Counted from the stretch's first letter, positions 1 through 12,700 are shown. The stretch: 64,000 nucleotides of DNA from Coffea arabica (GCF_036785885.1 NC_092317.1:2234501-2298500), one strand, 5' to 3'. Made by a program: numbers and translations. The notes: generated from the letters alone by a model not told the origin.

Positions 1-487
1 ACTTGATAACTTATGTGGCCTTAGGATATTGCTAGAGCGATCAGCTGAGAAGCAACAGCCAAATGAATGTAACTTTACTCAAAAATCAAATTTCTCTCGT
101 AATATCCTACTATGCATCTTCCATCAATGCTTTGCCTATAATGCACATTTGCTTTATTGCATGAACGCAGATTTGTATATTGATCTGAGGGAAGATTTTT
201 GCTATTAATTCATTTGCAACTAAAATGCACGTGCTCCTACTAATGAATCCCATCATTATGGATCTGATTTTGGTGCTTTTGGCTTATAGAGTGGGTCAAA
301 TAATGTTTTGTGGGACTTGGTGGTGCTCACAACATCTTATTTAACTGGCTTTCGGAGGAGAAAATGATAGCCATTTATGGCTCTTAGTTTAAACTAACAA
401 TCCCAATTACAGTGAATTAAAAATTCTTGCATTTGTGTTTTAACTGTATTTTTAGTAACTTGCTACTTCTGTGCGATAAAATTCCAG
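1..487 (+). other. Intron of the FTSHI2-like gene
   Basis: AT-rich sequence with no conserved coding stretch that I can read. It ends at an acceptor (ttccag, 482-487) immediately before the first recognisable exon, so it is probably one intron. An exon of the same gene could still be hidden near the left edge. Confidence 0.5.
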
Positions 488-1386
488 TTGAGCACGATAT
501 GGGCGGAAACTGCAGACAATGCTAGGTCAGCTGCGCGAACACTTGTTATTGGTGGTCTCTCTGAGAAACATTATGGTCTGAATGACTTCTGGGTTGCTGA
601 TCGTTTGAATGTAAAGCCTCACTCTGCCATCCTCATTGATCTTTTTTAGTTTTTATTTTATTTTTTCAGGGGGACTTGCTGAAGCTTCCATCTCTTTTGT
701 TGATTTCAATTTTTCGCTTTAACTTGAGAATTGTCTTTTCGCGGTTTTCAATTTTCCCTTTAGATTGTCAATTTTCTCAGTCACTAAAAAGAGAGGAATC
801 ATCTTGTGGTTAGAATTACGCATATGACTAGTTCATGCCTTTGCAGTTTAAGCTTTAATTGACTTTTGAGTTATATGTGAGATGACTGAAAATGCAGAAA
901 ATGCACACTGCCTTCTTATTACCCTTTTTTTGTTTTTTCCTCTTGGGTGCTACTTTCTCTAGCATAAATATGCTCGTCAAGCTGCTGACATGGACAACGT
1001 AAATCTCTTTTTTCAGGACATTGATTTAGAGGCTCTGCGGATTGTAAATATGTGCTATGAACGTGCTAAAGAGGTGGCTGTACATGATGAGATGAAATAT
1101 TTTATCAGAAGCAAAAGGTAAAATGATATTTAGAAATTGTACTGAATGTTTGTACTTGTAATATTTCACGCAGATCCTCCAGCGCAACAAAAACCTCATG
1201 GATGTGGTGGTTGATTCTCTTGTTGAGAAGAAAAGCCTGACCAAGCAAGAATTCTTTGACTTAGTTGAATCACACGGGTTTCTCCAACAAATGCCCCCAA
1301 GCATAATAGATATCAGGTCCACCAAACGTTCAGAGTTTCAAGACCTGATAACTGACCAGCAAGAAGCATCTCTTAGAAGTTCTTGA
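488..1386 (+). CDS. FTSHI2: FTSHI2-like inactive FtsH protease, C-terminal exons (gene partial)
   Basis: Three exons are readable: 488-610, 1017-1073 and 1174-1386, joined in phase 0 with GT-AG borders. They encode the C-terminal end of an FtsH-like protein (IWAETADNARSAARTL, then DIDLEALRIVNMCYERAKE, then a tail ending LRSS and TGA). This resembles my memory of the end of Arabidopsis FTSHI2/EMB2083, a probably proteolytically inactive FtsH homologue of the plastid envelope that is essential for embryos and works in a protein-import motor complex. The AAA and M41 domains lie left of the window. The identity is supported by conserved gene order further along. Bases 1-487 look like intron. A possible 3' UTR intron ends near 1546. 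Another FTSHI paralogue is the main alternative. Confidence 0.8.
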
Positions 1387-2004
1387 TCATAGTTTTTTGA
1401 GAGGATCTATAAGGTTCTTACACGTTTTCAGCATCTCTATCTATTCTCCCAAACTAGTATAATTGATTTGAGATTTTGAGCATTCCTCTCTTTTGCTGTC
1501 CTCTTTTTTATCTATCCTAACGGTAGTTTGTTTTTTTTCCTTTCAGAATCAGAAGAGCAGACACAGTGTATAAGCAGTTGCCTGCTGAGCTTTCAGACGA
1601 ACTATGCAAATTATAGATGAATGAACCAGACGATTGCAGCATCCAGGCTGGGGCATGGTGATGCTCTCTCCGTGTATCCCTGTAAAATGTTGGACGCTGA
1701 GGACATGCTATATCACCCTGCAGCTGGCTAACTAATTGTTCTGAGTTCCCAGAATTTTGAAAGAGAAAGCCCAGGAGGGATGAACGAAGAGGCCCTTCTT
1801 TATTTGTTGTCGATTATTAGCTCGTAGGTGTGCCCCCAAATGAATGCTGGGGTTTGGTAATTCGTTCGGAAATTTTGTTACTGCGAAGAGGGTGGCGGAG
1901 AGTTCACTATATGCTGTTATGATTTTTGGATTAAGTTCCGTAAGTGGTACTATAAGTTGAGCATTAGTCTCCATGGATAATTTTACATCATGATCTTTTG
2001 AAGT

Positions 2005-2006
<2 letters not shown>

Positions 2007-2036
<30 letters not shown>
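2007..2036. repeat. (AT)n microsatellite
   Basis: About 14 perfect AT dinucleotides lie between the FTSHI2-like and phytocyanin genes. Such tracts vary in length between individuals and could serve as a marker. Confidence 0.9.
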
Positions 2037-2040
<4 letters not shown>

Positions 2041-2523
2041 GAGTTGGATTTCGATTTTTGCGTTTTTCTTGCACTTGGGCAATGTCACCTCTCCCTCGTA
2101 TGACCTTGCGGCTTGAACTGGGGGCCAATGTCGCCTTTGTTTCGGTTTAACCATCATTTTCCTTATTCTCATACTATAGTTTTTGTACTTTTATCAATGA
2201 ATAAGACACTTCTTAGTAAAGTTACCCATATAATAGGATCCAAAATCCGTTGTATTTGCTTTTATTAACTCGGACTAATTTTTTTTTCCCCGTGAGGCAA
2301 GTTTTGAAAATTTAAAAGGAAAACATGTGTATATTACTGATGATCAAGTGAAAAAGACAACAGACAACTATCTCTGATTATCCCCACGACCTCCTCCACT
2401 CCTGGATTTTACGTCTTGCTTGAGTAGTTGAAGCGCCAAACACAGCAACTCCCTCCACGTTCACCTTGTAACTACTGTACCACTACTTTCAATTCTACCC
2501 TTCTGCTCTTCAAAAACTGCAGC

Positions 2524-2533
2524 TTTATATATC
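2524..2533 (+). promoter_or_regulatory. Probable TATA box of the phytocyanin gene
   Basis: A TTTATATATC-like box lies about 130 bases before the ATG at 2660, a normal spacing for a plant TATA box plus a short 5' UTR. This is an inference from position and sequence only. Confidence 0.45.
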
Positions 2534-2659
2534 AGGGAACACCACCCCCATCTGCCTACCTACAACTTCTTGAAGCTTTTCATATTTCCTCTCGAGAAGA
2601 ACCTTCGTTTTCAGTAACAACAGCATTAACAAGTAGTACTGCTGAAAAAAAACATCAAA

Positions 2660-3626
2660 ATGGCACCTCGTTCAGTTCTCTGCTGTGTTTGTGCATTAGT
2701 CATTCCGGTGATATTCTTCAGTGCTACTCCTACCATGGTCGTGGCTGCCGAGGAATTCAAAGTGGGTGATGCTTTAGGCTGGCGACAGCCCACATTGAAC
2801 GAAACTGATATGTATAATCTATGGGCCTCCAGAAGGAGATTCCACGTTGGAGATTCTCTTCGTGAGTTTTCGTACTCATTTCTCTCCTAAACTAGCTTTA
2901 TGTTGCATGATTTTAAAACCACAGCATGACACAAGGCTAATGCAAAATTTTTTTTTGTTGAGGGAGTAACTTGCATTCTTATGTTTCTGCGGTGACAATC
3001 TTGAACCGTACTCAGTGATGAAGTTTTTTCATTTCTAATTACAAGAACTTTAGTAGAAAGAAAAGGGCAGAAGAAGTCAGAAGTTGGAAGTGCATAACAT
3101 AAGGATTTAGCACTCATTCATTACAAGACAAAAAAAAAAAAAAAAAAGATCTCTTAAATCAAGGGGTTATAATATTCAATCTTGTATGCTTGAAATGGTA
3201 ACGTAGTAGTTGTTAATGTGGTCAAGGTTGTGTTTTATACCAGGTTTCGAGTATACGAATGATTCGGTGGTGGTGGTGGATAAATGGGGATTCTATCACT
3301 GCAACACAAGCAGCCCAATCACCGCCTACACTGACGGGAACAATACCTTGATTACTCTGGATCAACCAGGCCCTATGTACTTCATCAGCGGAGATCACCA
3401 TCACTGTAAAGAAGGCCAGCGGCTGCTGATCGAGGTCTTTCCCCTGCACCCCAGATCACATTCTCCTCCAGCCATTGCCCGTCCACCTCAGTCATTTCCT
3501 GGAATCTCTCCAGCCCCATCTCCACTTTCGAATTCAGGACCGACAATTTCATCAGCTGATGGGGTGGTTTCGATATCAGTGGTCTCAGTACTGGTTGCTT
3601 TTGTCGCGACGGCACTGATGGCTTGA
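2660..3626 (+). CDS. Early nodulin-like protein (phytocyanin family)
   Basis: Two exons, 2660-2861 and 3244-3626, are split inside an Arg codon and give 194 residues. The order is an N-terminal signal peptide (about residues 1-29), one plastocyanin-like domain (EEFKVGDALGW, later YHCNTSSP and HHCKEGQRL), a Pro/Ser-rich linker with PAPSP-type arabinogalactan motifs, and a hydrophobic C-terminal tail ending in ALMA that suits a GPI anchor. The two domain cysteines needed for the disulphide are present. The first copper His position (after FEYTNDS) is Val, as in early nodulin-like proteins, so it probably does not bind copper. Its expected place is the outer face of the plasma membrane. Its ligand is unknown. 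Confidence 0.88.
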
Positions 3627-4346
3627 GTTATAGTCATAGTGGCAACTCAATACATCTATTCATCTATGTTAGGGAGACTCATTATTACATTATTATTTGT
3701 ATTTGAATTTTCTAGTACGATGCAACTATGCAACTTTCTCGTTGATTTAATTTATGCAGTCAAATATTTCTGTATTATTCTAACTCTTTGGTCTGCATTT
3801 TGTTTTTGTAATCTTTGAACTTTGCATAAGGAAAGTATAAGATTAATTGGCGCTTCAAAATTTATCCCTCATTTAAAATTGGAGGAAACAAGCCCTTGGC
3901 ATCTTTCTGGAAAAGAAAAAGTAAGAAGAGAAGACTAATGACAGACTTCTCCAAGCATTATCTAAAGGAAAGTAGTCCTCTTTTTGCGACTAGATACGCT
4001 GATTTCTTGATTCCTCTTGGACATTTTAGAAAACAAGCTGGAGTATTGATTTAAGTCGTATCAAAGATAGATAGTTTTTATCTTTTTACGTTGAGGATTG
4101 AGAGTTGAGACAGCCTAAAAGGATAGGAGGTAAACGAACATTTCAATTGGCAGGGTTTGACTTGAGTTGGCTAAGCAAAGGATGAAAAGGGCCCCAACAG
4201 TAAAAGTGTAGACAATTTTTTTTCCCCAACAGTAAAATGTAAACAATTGCCCTTGTCAAAAGTATGCATTTTTGTCCCTTTTTTAAGAATATTCTGAGTA
4301 GAGCAGGTGAAAACTTGGCAATAGTTGTCACGACCTTTGATTTGAC
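3627..4346. other. Spacer after the phytocyanin gene
   Basis: AT-rich sequence holding the 3' UTR region of the phytocyanin gene and nothing else recognisable. The short frames here have no family signature. Confidence 0.5.
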
Positions 4347-4525
4347 TTTTTTTTTTTTCGGACACAGGGTATTCGAGGTTCGGTAAGTCGGACCGACTAA
4401 TCTCTCTATATGATTCAAGAGGAGAGGGCCCTTCCCTTGAACACGTTAATCCTGAATTCGAACCTGGTGAAGATGGACAACGTACCCCGAAGAAAGGCGG
4501 TGGCCAACCGAGCTAATCTGGGACA
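4347..4525 (-). mobile_element. tRNA-derived SINE (minus orientation)
   Basis: Read on the minus strand this has a good pol III A box (TAGCTCGGTTGG, 4515-4504), then a B box (GGTTCGAATTC, 4464-4454), then about 90 bases of unrelated body, and ends in an A tract (T run 4347-4358 on the plus strand). That is the layout of a tRNA-derived SINE. The left end is set by the tail. The right end near 4521-4525 is approximate. I could not find a clean target-site duplication, so the copy may be old. Confidence 0.7.
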
Positions 4526-4807
4526 AGAGATCAAAATATGAAACAAAGATTGCTAAATACTATGGTATAACAAAGTCAAACATTCGTGTACGTTTCTTAT
4601 ACCACTAAAAACAGAAAGTTAGTCAGTTTGGGCCCTCCTTTTTTATTTTTTGGTTCCTTCTCCGGCGTAAAGCTTTAGCCTGCCCCAATTCTCACTTTCT
4701 CAGTGGTTTGCCGTCTCAGATACTCCGGAAAGCAGTAGAGTAGTATCTCCAGCGCACGACAGAGCAAGAAAGAAGTCTTCTTCTTTTTTTTTTTGCTCGT
4801 TTGCAGA

Positions 4808-7679
4808 ATGGTCAAAAAGCCCGTTAAATACTTTGTGGTAAACAATTTGTTATGTCATTCCTACTAGTAGTGAGACTTAGAATTTAATTGTCACTGGCAA
4901 CGAGTATATATGAGATGAGATTGCTGTCTAAGACTAAAATTTAATCAGAGTCTTGTGCGAAACTTCAGGTGGACGCCTTCACGGACAAGGCATTCAAGGG
5001 GAATCCGGCGGGGGTGTGTTGGTTGGAGGAGGACAATAGAGATAAGGAATGGCTGCAAGCTGTTGCTGGGGAGCTGAATATGTCAACCACAGCTTTTCTC
5101 ACTCCGATTGACGGCACCGACGAGTTACAATCAGCATCTCCCAGGTTTGGAATTCGATGGTTCACTCCAGTAGCTGAGGTCTGTCCCGCCTGCACTGCAC
5201 CAACCACATTTTTCTTCTTCTTTCTTTTCTTTTTTGGGATAATTTCAGAAACCTCCCCTAAAATTTCTGACAATTTCACTGAGCTACTCTAAAGTTTAAA
5301 AAATTATATATACCTCCCTTATCATTTAAAATGACAATACTATCCTTAAATATTTTAATAAAATTTCATTGTTTGGTATGCTTATAGTTAGAATGGCTTT
5401 AAAATTATTTTTTCATTATTTTTTACTTCTTATTCCTTTTCATTTTAATTTTTTGCCAATAAAATTGTAAGATTATCATCATTATCTCTAGTTTCTAACT
5501 TTCTATTATAACCAAATATCGAATTAATAATTTTTTTAATAAGTTAACTTTACATGTAATCTGATGTTTTTTGCTAATTTTGTTTTCTATTTTTTGGTAT
5601 TAAAATTAACAATAAATCAAAAAGAAATTACTCAAAATCACTACTAAATTATGATAATCTCACTGCTCAAAAAACTTATAAATTTTGAATCAATTATTTC
5701 AACATTTTATTTTCTATCTTATAAATCTAAATCCATAATAAAATACCGTCAAAAGTATCATATCATAATGATAAAATTATTATTATAGATATTTATCAAA
5801 TAATAGGTATGAACATGAAAAATTTGCGCATTTTCTTTATAATTACATTAGATAATCTTATAATTCTATAAGAAAGTAAATTAAAACTCATTACACAAGA
5901 GCATTTTTGGATATTCATTTAAAAATTTGATCAAGTCAATATTATTTTAGGGTTTTGTTACTAAAACTATCAAATCAAGGGAGGTATGTGTAATTTTTTA
6001 AATCTCAGGGGAGCTTAGTGAAATTGTCAAAAATATCAGGAGAGGTTTCTGAAATTATCCCTTCTTTTTTTTTCAAAGCTAAATTTGTGAAATGCGCTGG
6101 CTTGCCTTGGATATTTAATTGATAAATATGCTTAATTTGGACTTCTCTTTTGAATTTTGGCATCTATAGTTATTTTCCCTCCCTCCTTTTTTGCCAATTA
6201 GTTTGGGTTTAGGTATGCAGTCAAAATTATACACCGCTAAGAAACTTCATCGCGTAATAAAGTTGAATATTTTTCTTCACCTTTTGCCCAACTTCAGATT
6301 TCAGTTTATGATGATGATGCTCTGTGCCTGAGATTCCACTTGTGGTACTAATTTCTATTCCAGCAGAATCTTGATTGTTGGATAATACAGTAAAACGTTC
6401 AACTCCATCTTTTGAATAACTAAATGTATCTTTGGTACGCATATAATGGCCATTGTTGATCAATAGACACTGATGCTTTTATGATTTCGGTCATTTTTTG
6501 TGGCCTTTTTATATAGCTATGTATCAGTAAGTGTCAGATGTTTGAACGATGAATTCACTCTTCGATATCACTTCTGCTTGCAGGTGCAACTCTGCGGACA
6601 TGCAACTTTAGCAGCCTCACATACTCTATTTACATATGGTCTAGTGAATTCTCATCGAATCGTGTTCCTGACTCTGTCAGGGATTTTAACAGCCAGGCGA
6701 ATCTCAAAATCCAGGGCCTCGGAATCTATTGAGCTTCAAAATGGAGATAATGCTCAAGAGGACTACTTTATTGAATTAGATTTCCCGGTCGTCCCGGTTA
6801 CTGGATTTAATTCTGCAGACATATCGGAGATCTCTAAAAGCTTAAATGGTGCTTCTGTGGTTGAGATCCTAAAGACTACCACTGCAGAAGACCTTGTAGT
6901 CAGTTTCTTTGCCATTTGAATTATTAAACAATTTAAAAGAATCGTTCTATGTCAAGTAAAAAGACGAATTATAAGTTCGCAAATTAACCAACCACTAATA
7001 CTTGTTTAATAGTAGTATATGCTTGAGGAGTTCATCCCAGGTGACATCACTAATCGGACTTTGATAGGTTGTGCTCCCATCAGAAAAAGCAGTTGCAGAA
7101 TTGGATCCGCAGTTTGATGAGGTAAAAAGATGTCCAGGTAGAGGGATAATTGTCACTGGGCCTGCATCGCCTGAAACTGGATTTGACTTCTATAGTCGCT
7201 TCTTCTGCCCAAAGTTTGGGGTTAATGAGGTGATCCTCTTTATTCTTCTAGAAGAGATAATCTTGGCTCCATATATGTTGCATGACTTTGCTTTGCAAAT
7301 ATCAGGACCCTGTCTGTGGCAGCGCACATTGTGCCTTAGCGCCCTACTGGAGCAAGAAGCTTAGCAAATGTGATTTTCTTGCTTATCAGGTGCTGTTTCA
7401 CCCTCGCTCTCCGTCTCTTGGGCACGGCGTGCACAAATTTAAAGACAAATTACAAACAAACCAAACTGCATCTTTGCATTTGTGCCTCAAAAGGCTGAGG
7501 AAATAATTTGGCAAAGCATACGAGAGCAAGAGATTAATGAATATGATCCCAGCGTTCTTCTCTTGATGCAGGCATCTTCTAGGAGTGGTGTGATTAACCT
7601 CCATTTGGACGAGAAGAATCAAAGAGTACTTCTACGGGGAAAAGCAGTTGTCGTGGCAGAGGGCTCTATCTTGGTCTAG
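4808..7679 (+). CDS. PhzF-family (phenazine biosynthesis-like) isomerase/epimerase-fold protein
   Basis: Six exons, 4808-4837, 4969-5178, 6584-6898, 7068-7229, 7306-7389 and 7572-7679, all in phase 0 with GT-AG borders, give 302 residues. Family landmarks are VDAFTDKAFKGNPAGV at the start, GELNMSTTAFL with the Glu at residue 45 that matches the catalytic Glu45 of bacterial PhzF, RWFTPVAEV, LCGHATLAASH, FFCPKFGVNEDPVCGSAHC, and a tail ending in GSILV. PhzF proteins have a two-lobed diaminopimelate-epimerase fold and are expected to be cytosolic. The plant substrate is not known to me, so a named reaction would be a guess. Intron 2 is long because a MITE sits inside it. Confidence 0.92.
5236..6061. 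mobile_element. Mutator-like MITE in intron 2 of the PhzF-family gene
   Basis: About 826 bases, bounded by long terminal inverted repeats of roughly 83-85 bases. The left end starts GGGATAATTTCAGAAACCTC, and the right end reads the same inverted with several mismatches. Both ends are flanked by the same 9-base sequence, ttctttttt, at 5227-5235 and 6062-6070. A 9-base target duplication and long TIRs are the marks of Mutator-like elements. No transposase frame is present, so it is non-autonomous. The T-rich duplication could partly be chance. Confidence 0.82.
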
Positions 7680-8710
7680 AACCATTCTACTCGAGATGTT
7701 CATCTGTTCCTCAAAAACTGGTGTGTAGACCGAGGTTGAGATTATAAAAACCTGCCGAAACTGGACCAACTGCTAATGCAATTTAGTTGTATCCCATGTA
7801 CTTGTGAGGTTATATTTGCTCTGTGTTTCACGGATCATATGTTGTTGCAACTGAGATTGCGAACTGAGCGGATCATCACAGTGCTACTGACTTGTGCCAT
7901 CATATAGGGTAGAAGCTTTTCAGTTTGTACCATCAAATAGGGCAGATCTAAAGATTCCACTCTGGCCATGTTTAGTCAGTACTGTAGACGATGTCAAAGG
8001 ATGGATATCTTTGGGCAAAGTCGCAATATGGCGAGAGAACCCCTGGGTAGACCAAAAAAAAAAAAAAAAAAAAAAAAAAAGAAGATAGTAATTAGTGTCA
8101 TATGACAATGAGAGTATTTTGGATTTTTCTTTAAAATATGATTTGAAAGTTTATGCACTTCCATTTTTGTGAGGAAAAAAAAAAAATGAACGGAATAATC
8201 GATAGTACTATTATGAAACTCCATAAACTTTTTTGAGTGTAAGGCCTTGGTTTAAGCCTTGTACGATGAATGCATTTTTCTTGCCAATTTTTGGTTGCTT
8301 CTGTAACATCAAAACAAAGCAGGGACAAAAATGGGTATCAATCGGATTATCAAATGTCTAGAACATTCATTCAGCTTGTTTATAAAAATTCCATCGACAT
8401 AAAACATCAAAGATGGAATGAAAAATCTAAATCCGGGGCAAAAAGCCTTCTGCTTAATTGTTGTGTTTAATGTGATACCCTGAAGTGGAGTATGGATTTG
8501 TCTTTTGGGCTGATTTAAGTCACAAGTAGTGCAGTGCAACTAGAGTTTACTTCTAAGCTGGTTAGGTATTGAAGATACCTTAAAAAAAAAAAAAAAAAGA
8601 CAATAATTTGCAATTTCCAAATGGTAAAAATTCTAGAAAGTTCTAAACCACCGGAGCTCCCAAAGAATCTAGCCAGTAGCCCCGTCCTTACCTTCTTCCT
8701 CCTAAACACT
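7680..8710. other. Spacer between the PhzF-family and CPN60B genes
   Basis: Holds the 3' flank of the PhzF-family gene and several long A tracts (8055-8080, 8175-8187, 8582-8598). No gene or element could be recognised. Confidence 0.5.
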
Positions 8711-8714
8711 ACTA

Positions 8715-8723
8715 AAACCCTAA
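8715..8723 (+). promoter_or_regulatory. Telo-box (AAACCCTAA) upstream of CPN60B
   Basis: A perfect AAACCCTAA motif lies in the promoter or 5' leader of CPN60B. In plants this motif is common near the start of genes expressed in dividing cells. Function here is inferred from sequence only. Confidence 0.45.
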
Positions 8724-8814
8724 CACGCCCTCCGCCCCACCAGAAAACCCCTTTTCCTCATCTTCTCCTACTACCTCCTTCCCTCAGCTAACTCCACTTA
8801 CTTATATTCTCTCG

Positions 8815-9721
8815 GTAATCTTTTATTTCTACATTCTGCAATTTGTATTGTGTTCTCAACTCTCCTCATTGCTTCTTTCACAGTATAGTATCGTTTATAT
8901 GTCTGATTATAATTTATTGATGTATCTCCATTAGTACTATTTTGGGATTCATTTTGGTTTTTAAGTTTTTTTTTTTGACCTTCTTATTACGTGCTTTTAA
9001 GGTAAAAGTTAAAATCTTTTTCTGTTTATTTCGCCTGATTATTCCAAATACTGCCCATTGTGGGGATATCTGGATATTATTATTGTCATCCTTAAAATCT
9101 GTTTTCTTTTTCTTCCCTTGAATACAAGAAAAAAAATTTCATTCTTGTGCAGTAAAAATGGGTGGTTGGTTGGTCTGTTCCAGTGTTTTTTTCTTTTTTG
9201 CGTCTGTTCCAATATCTATCTTGTAACAAAAATATAGTGCATCCAGCTTTTTTCTCCCTGAAACCCAAAAAAAAAGGAGCTTTGTGAGTTGTTGCTGAAG
9301 GATGTGGGAAAGTTTGTATTCACTTGTTACAATGACGTTGAGCTACACAACTGCTCCAGTCTAATTTTTGCTGAAGTTCCAGTTCCAGATGCTACATCTT
9401 CACAAGTTTGGTCATTTCTCTAATAAGAATTAATCACGAGTTGAAATTTCATGCTGTAAACATCCAATTCTACTTCCTTATTCTTGCTTGAGATCATTAC
9501 TCACTTTAAATTTCTTTTGGTGCTCGAGAAAGAGACTACAAGCATAAGATTTGCAAAGGAATAGCCAATTTCTATGCTTGATGATTAATTCTTGTTAGGT
9601 TGTTCTTTTTGCAACACATGTTTCCTGCAATTCATTTTCTCTGACTTCGCGTCATAATTATGAAATGCGAGTGACCTTTTACCTGAAAGTTTTGACATTG
9701 CTGTTGTTTTCACTGTTGCAG
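8815..9721 (+). other. Probable 5' UTR intron of CPN60B
   Basis: A pyrimidine-rich leader ends near 8815 (ctcggtaatc). A T-rich stretch follows and stops at an acceptor (ttgcag) at 9721, 16 bases before the ATG. I read no coding sequence in it. The donor position is a guess among nearby GT sites. Confidence 0.5.
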
Positions 9722-9737
9722 ATCTTAGTATTACAAC

Positions 9738-12700
9738 ATGGCTTCTACTTTCACTGCTATGTCTTGTGTTGGTTCTCTCATTTCGCCTAGCACTTCTACA
9801 GCAGATAAGAAATTTGTTAGTTCATCCGAGGCTCTGTCCTCATTGACATCTATATCTGCCAATAAATTGGGAGGCAGGAGACAGAATGTTATTCTTCGCA
9901 AAAGACTTAGCTCCAAGGTTCAGGCTATGGCCAAGGACTTGCATTTCAACAAGGATGGGTCCGCTATTAAGAAGCTGCAGGTGACTTCCATTTTTGGATG
10001 TCATCACTATTGTTCTATGTCTCAATTGGTATATTTGTTTCTTTTATCTCATCTCTCTTGTACCTAATACTTACATTTCTCTATTTCAGGCCGGTGTTAA
10101 CAAGCTTGCTGATCTAGTAGGTGTTACACTGGGACCTAAAGGAAGAAACGTAGTACTTGAAAGCAAGTATGGGTCTCCCAGAATTGTCAATGACGGTGTG
10201 ACAGTAGCTAAAGAGGTAGGGCTTCCATGAATTAGTCCCCTGACATCTTCAAATGATATATTTCAAAATATCAGCTTTTATTATCTTCACCTGTATATTT
10301 CCTTTGACAACATTGTATATGGCCTACAAGTTTAATATAATATGTCATGACAATCATAATAGGTCGAATTGGAGGATCCTGTTGAGAATATTGGTGCTAA
10401 GTTAGTAAGACAAGCTGCGTCAAAGACAAATGACTTGGCTGGGGATGGGACAACAACATCTGTAGTGCTTGCACAAGGTCTAATAACTGAAGGTGTTAAG
10501 GTTTGTTTACTTGCGTATAGCTTTAGTAGAGTTTTTAATGGCTATTCTGCTATTTTAGGTATTTGAGTCTTTGAACATGATTCCTGCAGGTGGTTGCTGC
10601 TGGTGCAAACCCTATTCAAATTACAAGGGGTATTGAGCGAACAGCCAAAGCTTTGGTGGCTGAACTCAAATTAATGTCGAAAGAGGTAATGTGGAAGCTT
10701 TTAAATTTTCCATATTTAACACACGATCTATAAATTAATATCTGTGCAGGATGCCTGATATGAGTGCATCTTCAGGGGAAGCATTGCAAGTTCGTATGTC
10801 TCACTAACAGGGTCAATTTTGGGCTGTCATCTGCTGAGTTTCAGATATCAAAAGTTCTCACTCTCCTTTGAATTTTAATTTCAAATGTTTTCTCTTATGT
10901 GGATTTGCAGGTAGAAGATAGTGAATTAGCAGATGTCGCTGCAGTTAGTGCAGGAAACAACTATGAAGTGGGTAATATGATAGCAGAAGCAATGAGCAAA
11001 GTGGGTAGGAAAGGCGTTGTGACACTTGAGGAGGGTAAAGGTTCTGATAATAATCTGTACGTCGTGGAAGGCATGCAATTTGACCGTGGATACATGTCCC
11101 CTTATTTTGTGACTGATAGTGAGAAGATGGCTGTTGAATATGAAAACTGCAAGGCAAGCAGCTATCACTTGAATTTTTCCACTTAGGTTGTTTAAGGGGA
11201 GTTTCTTATCTTGATTTTGTTAAATGGTTGAGCACAATATGTGCAGCTTCTTCTGGTCGACAAAAAGATTACAAATGCGAGGGATTTAATCAGCATTTTG
11301 GAAGATGGCATCAGGGGAGGATATCCAATACTAATAATTGCTGAAGACATTGAGCAGGAAGCTCTTGCCACTCTGGTTGTGAACAAGCTTAGAGGAGCTT
11401 TGAAGATTGCTGCACTCAAAGCTCCTGGTTTTGGGGATCGCAAGAGCCAATACCTTGATGATATTGCTATCCTGACTGGAGGTGGTATTTCATATTGTGA
11501 TACATTCCTTAAAATGCATCATGTTCTTCTCTAGATGAAGCACATACTTAATCTCACCTATATTCCATCAGGTACTGTGATTAGAGAGGAGGTAGGATTG
11601 TCCATAGACAAGGTTGGGAGTGAGGTTTTAGGTCATGCAGCAAAGGTGGTGCTGACAAAGGAAACGACGACAATTGTTGGTGATGGTAGCACTCAGGATG
11701 CTGTAAATAAACGAGTTGCACAGATCAAAAACCTTGTTGAGGTTGGAACAATGATTATTCTATCTCCTGTCATAGTTCTGATTAGGTGGATTTTTCTGGT
11801 CCCCACAGTCTCACATTTGGGTGGTCATACAGGCAGCTGAGCAGGACTATGAAAAGGAAAAGCTTAATGAAAGAATTGCCAAGCTTTCAGGCGGTGTTGC
11901 TGTCATACAGGTCGGTCTTTTTGCCAATGCCTTGCTTATTTATTTCCTTTAATAACACTTCCTTCGTTTTGATTTTGGTTGCTTGTGTCCAGGTTGGGGC
12001 ACAAACTGAAACAGAACTTAAGGAGAAGAAGTTGAGAGTCGAGGATGCACTTAATGCGACGAAGGTTTCTTTTAACAACGTGCTTCTAAATTTATACACA
12101 ACAACTCTGGTACACAGGGTTTCCTGTACGACAATTCATCATTGGAATCATTTATCTTACAACAGGCCGCTGTTGAGGAAGGCATTGTCGTTGGAGGTGG
12201 ATGCACCTTATTGCGGCTTGCTGCTAAAGTTGATGCCATCAAGGACTCCCTTGACAATGATGAGCAGAAGGTGATATGTCTGTGTGATTTTCCAACGTGC
12301 CATCTGTGGGGTTCCTGCATAACGTTGAACTCATATATGTTGAATGGTTGCAGGTCGGAGCAGACATTGTTAAGAGGGCATTGAGTTACCCAATGAAGTT
12401 AATTGCCAAGAATGCAGGGGTCAATGGAAGTGTTGTAATTGAAAAGGTGCGGCTTGATTTAAATTGCTCCACTTTATGTGCCCCTTTTTATTGTAACAAT
12501 TTTTTTGAACATTTGTTTACCTGGTAAGTTGACTTTTAAACTCGCTCCCTCTACAGGTGCTGTCTAGTGATAATGTCAAGTTTGGTTATAATGCTGCAAC
12601 TGGAAACTATGAGGATCTGATGGCTGCTGGTATCATTGATCCCACAAAGGCAAGTGTTTTGTCTCTAGGCATACAGAAATACTTGGTTTGGCTCATATCT

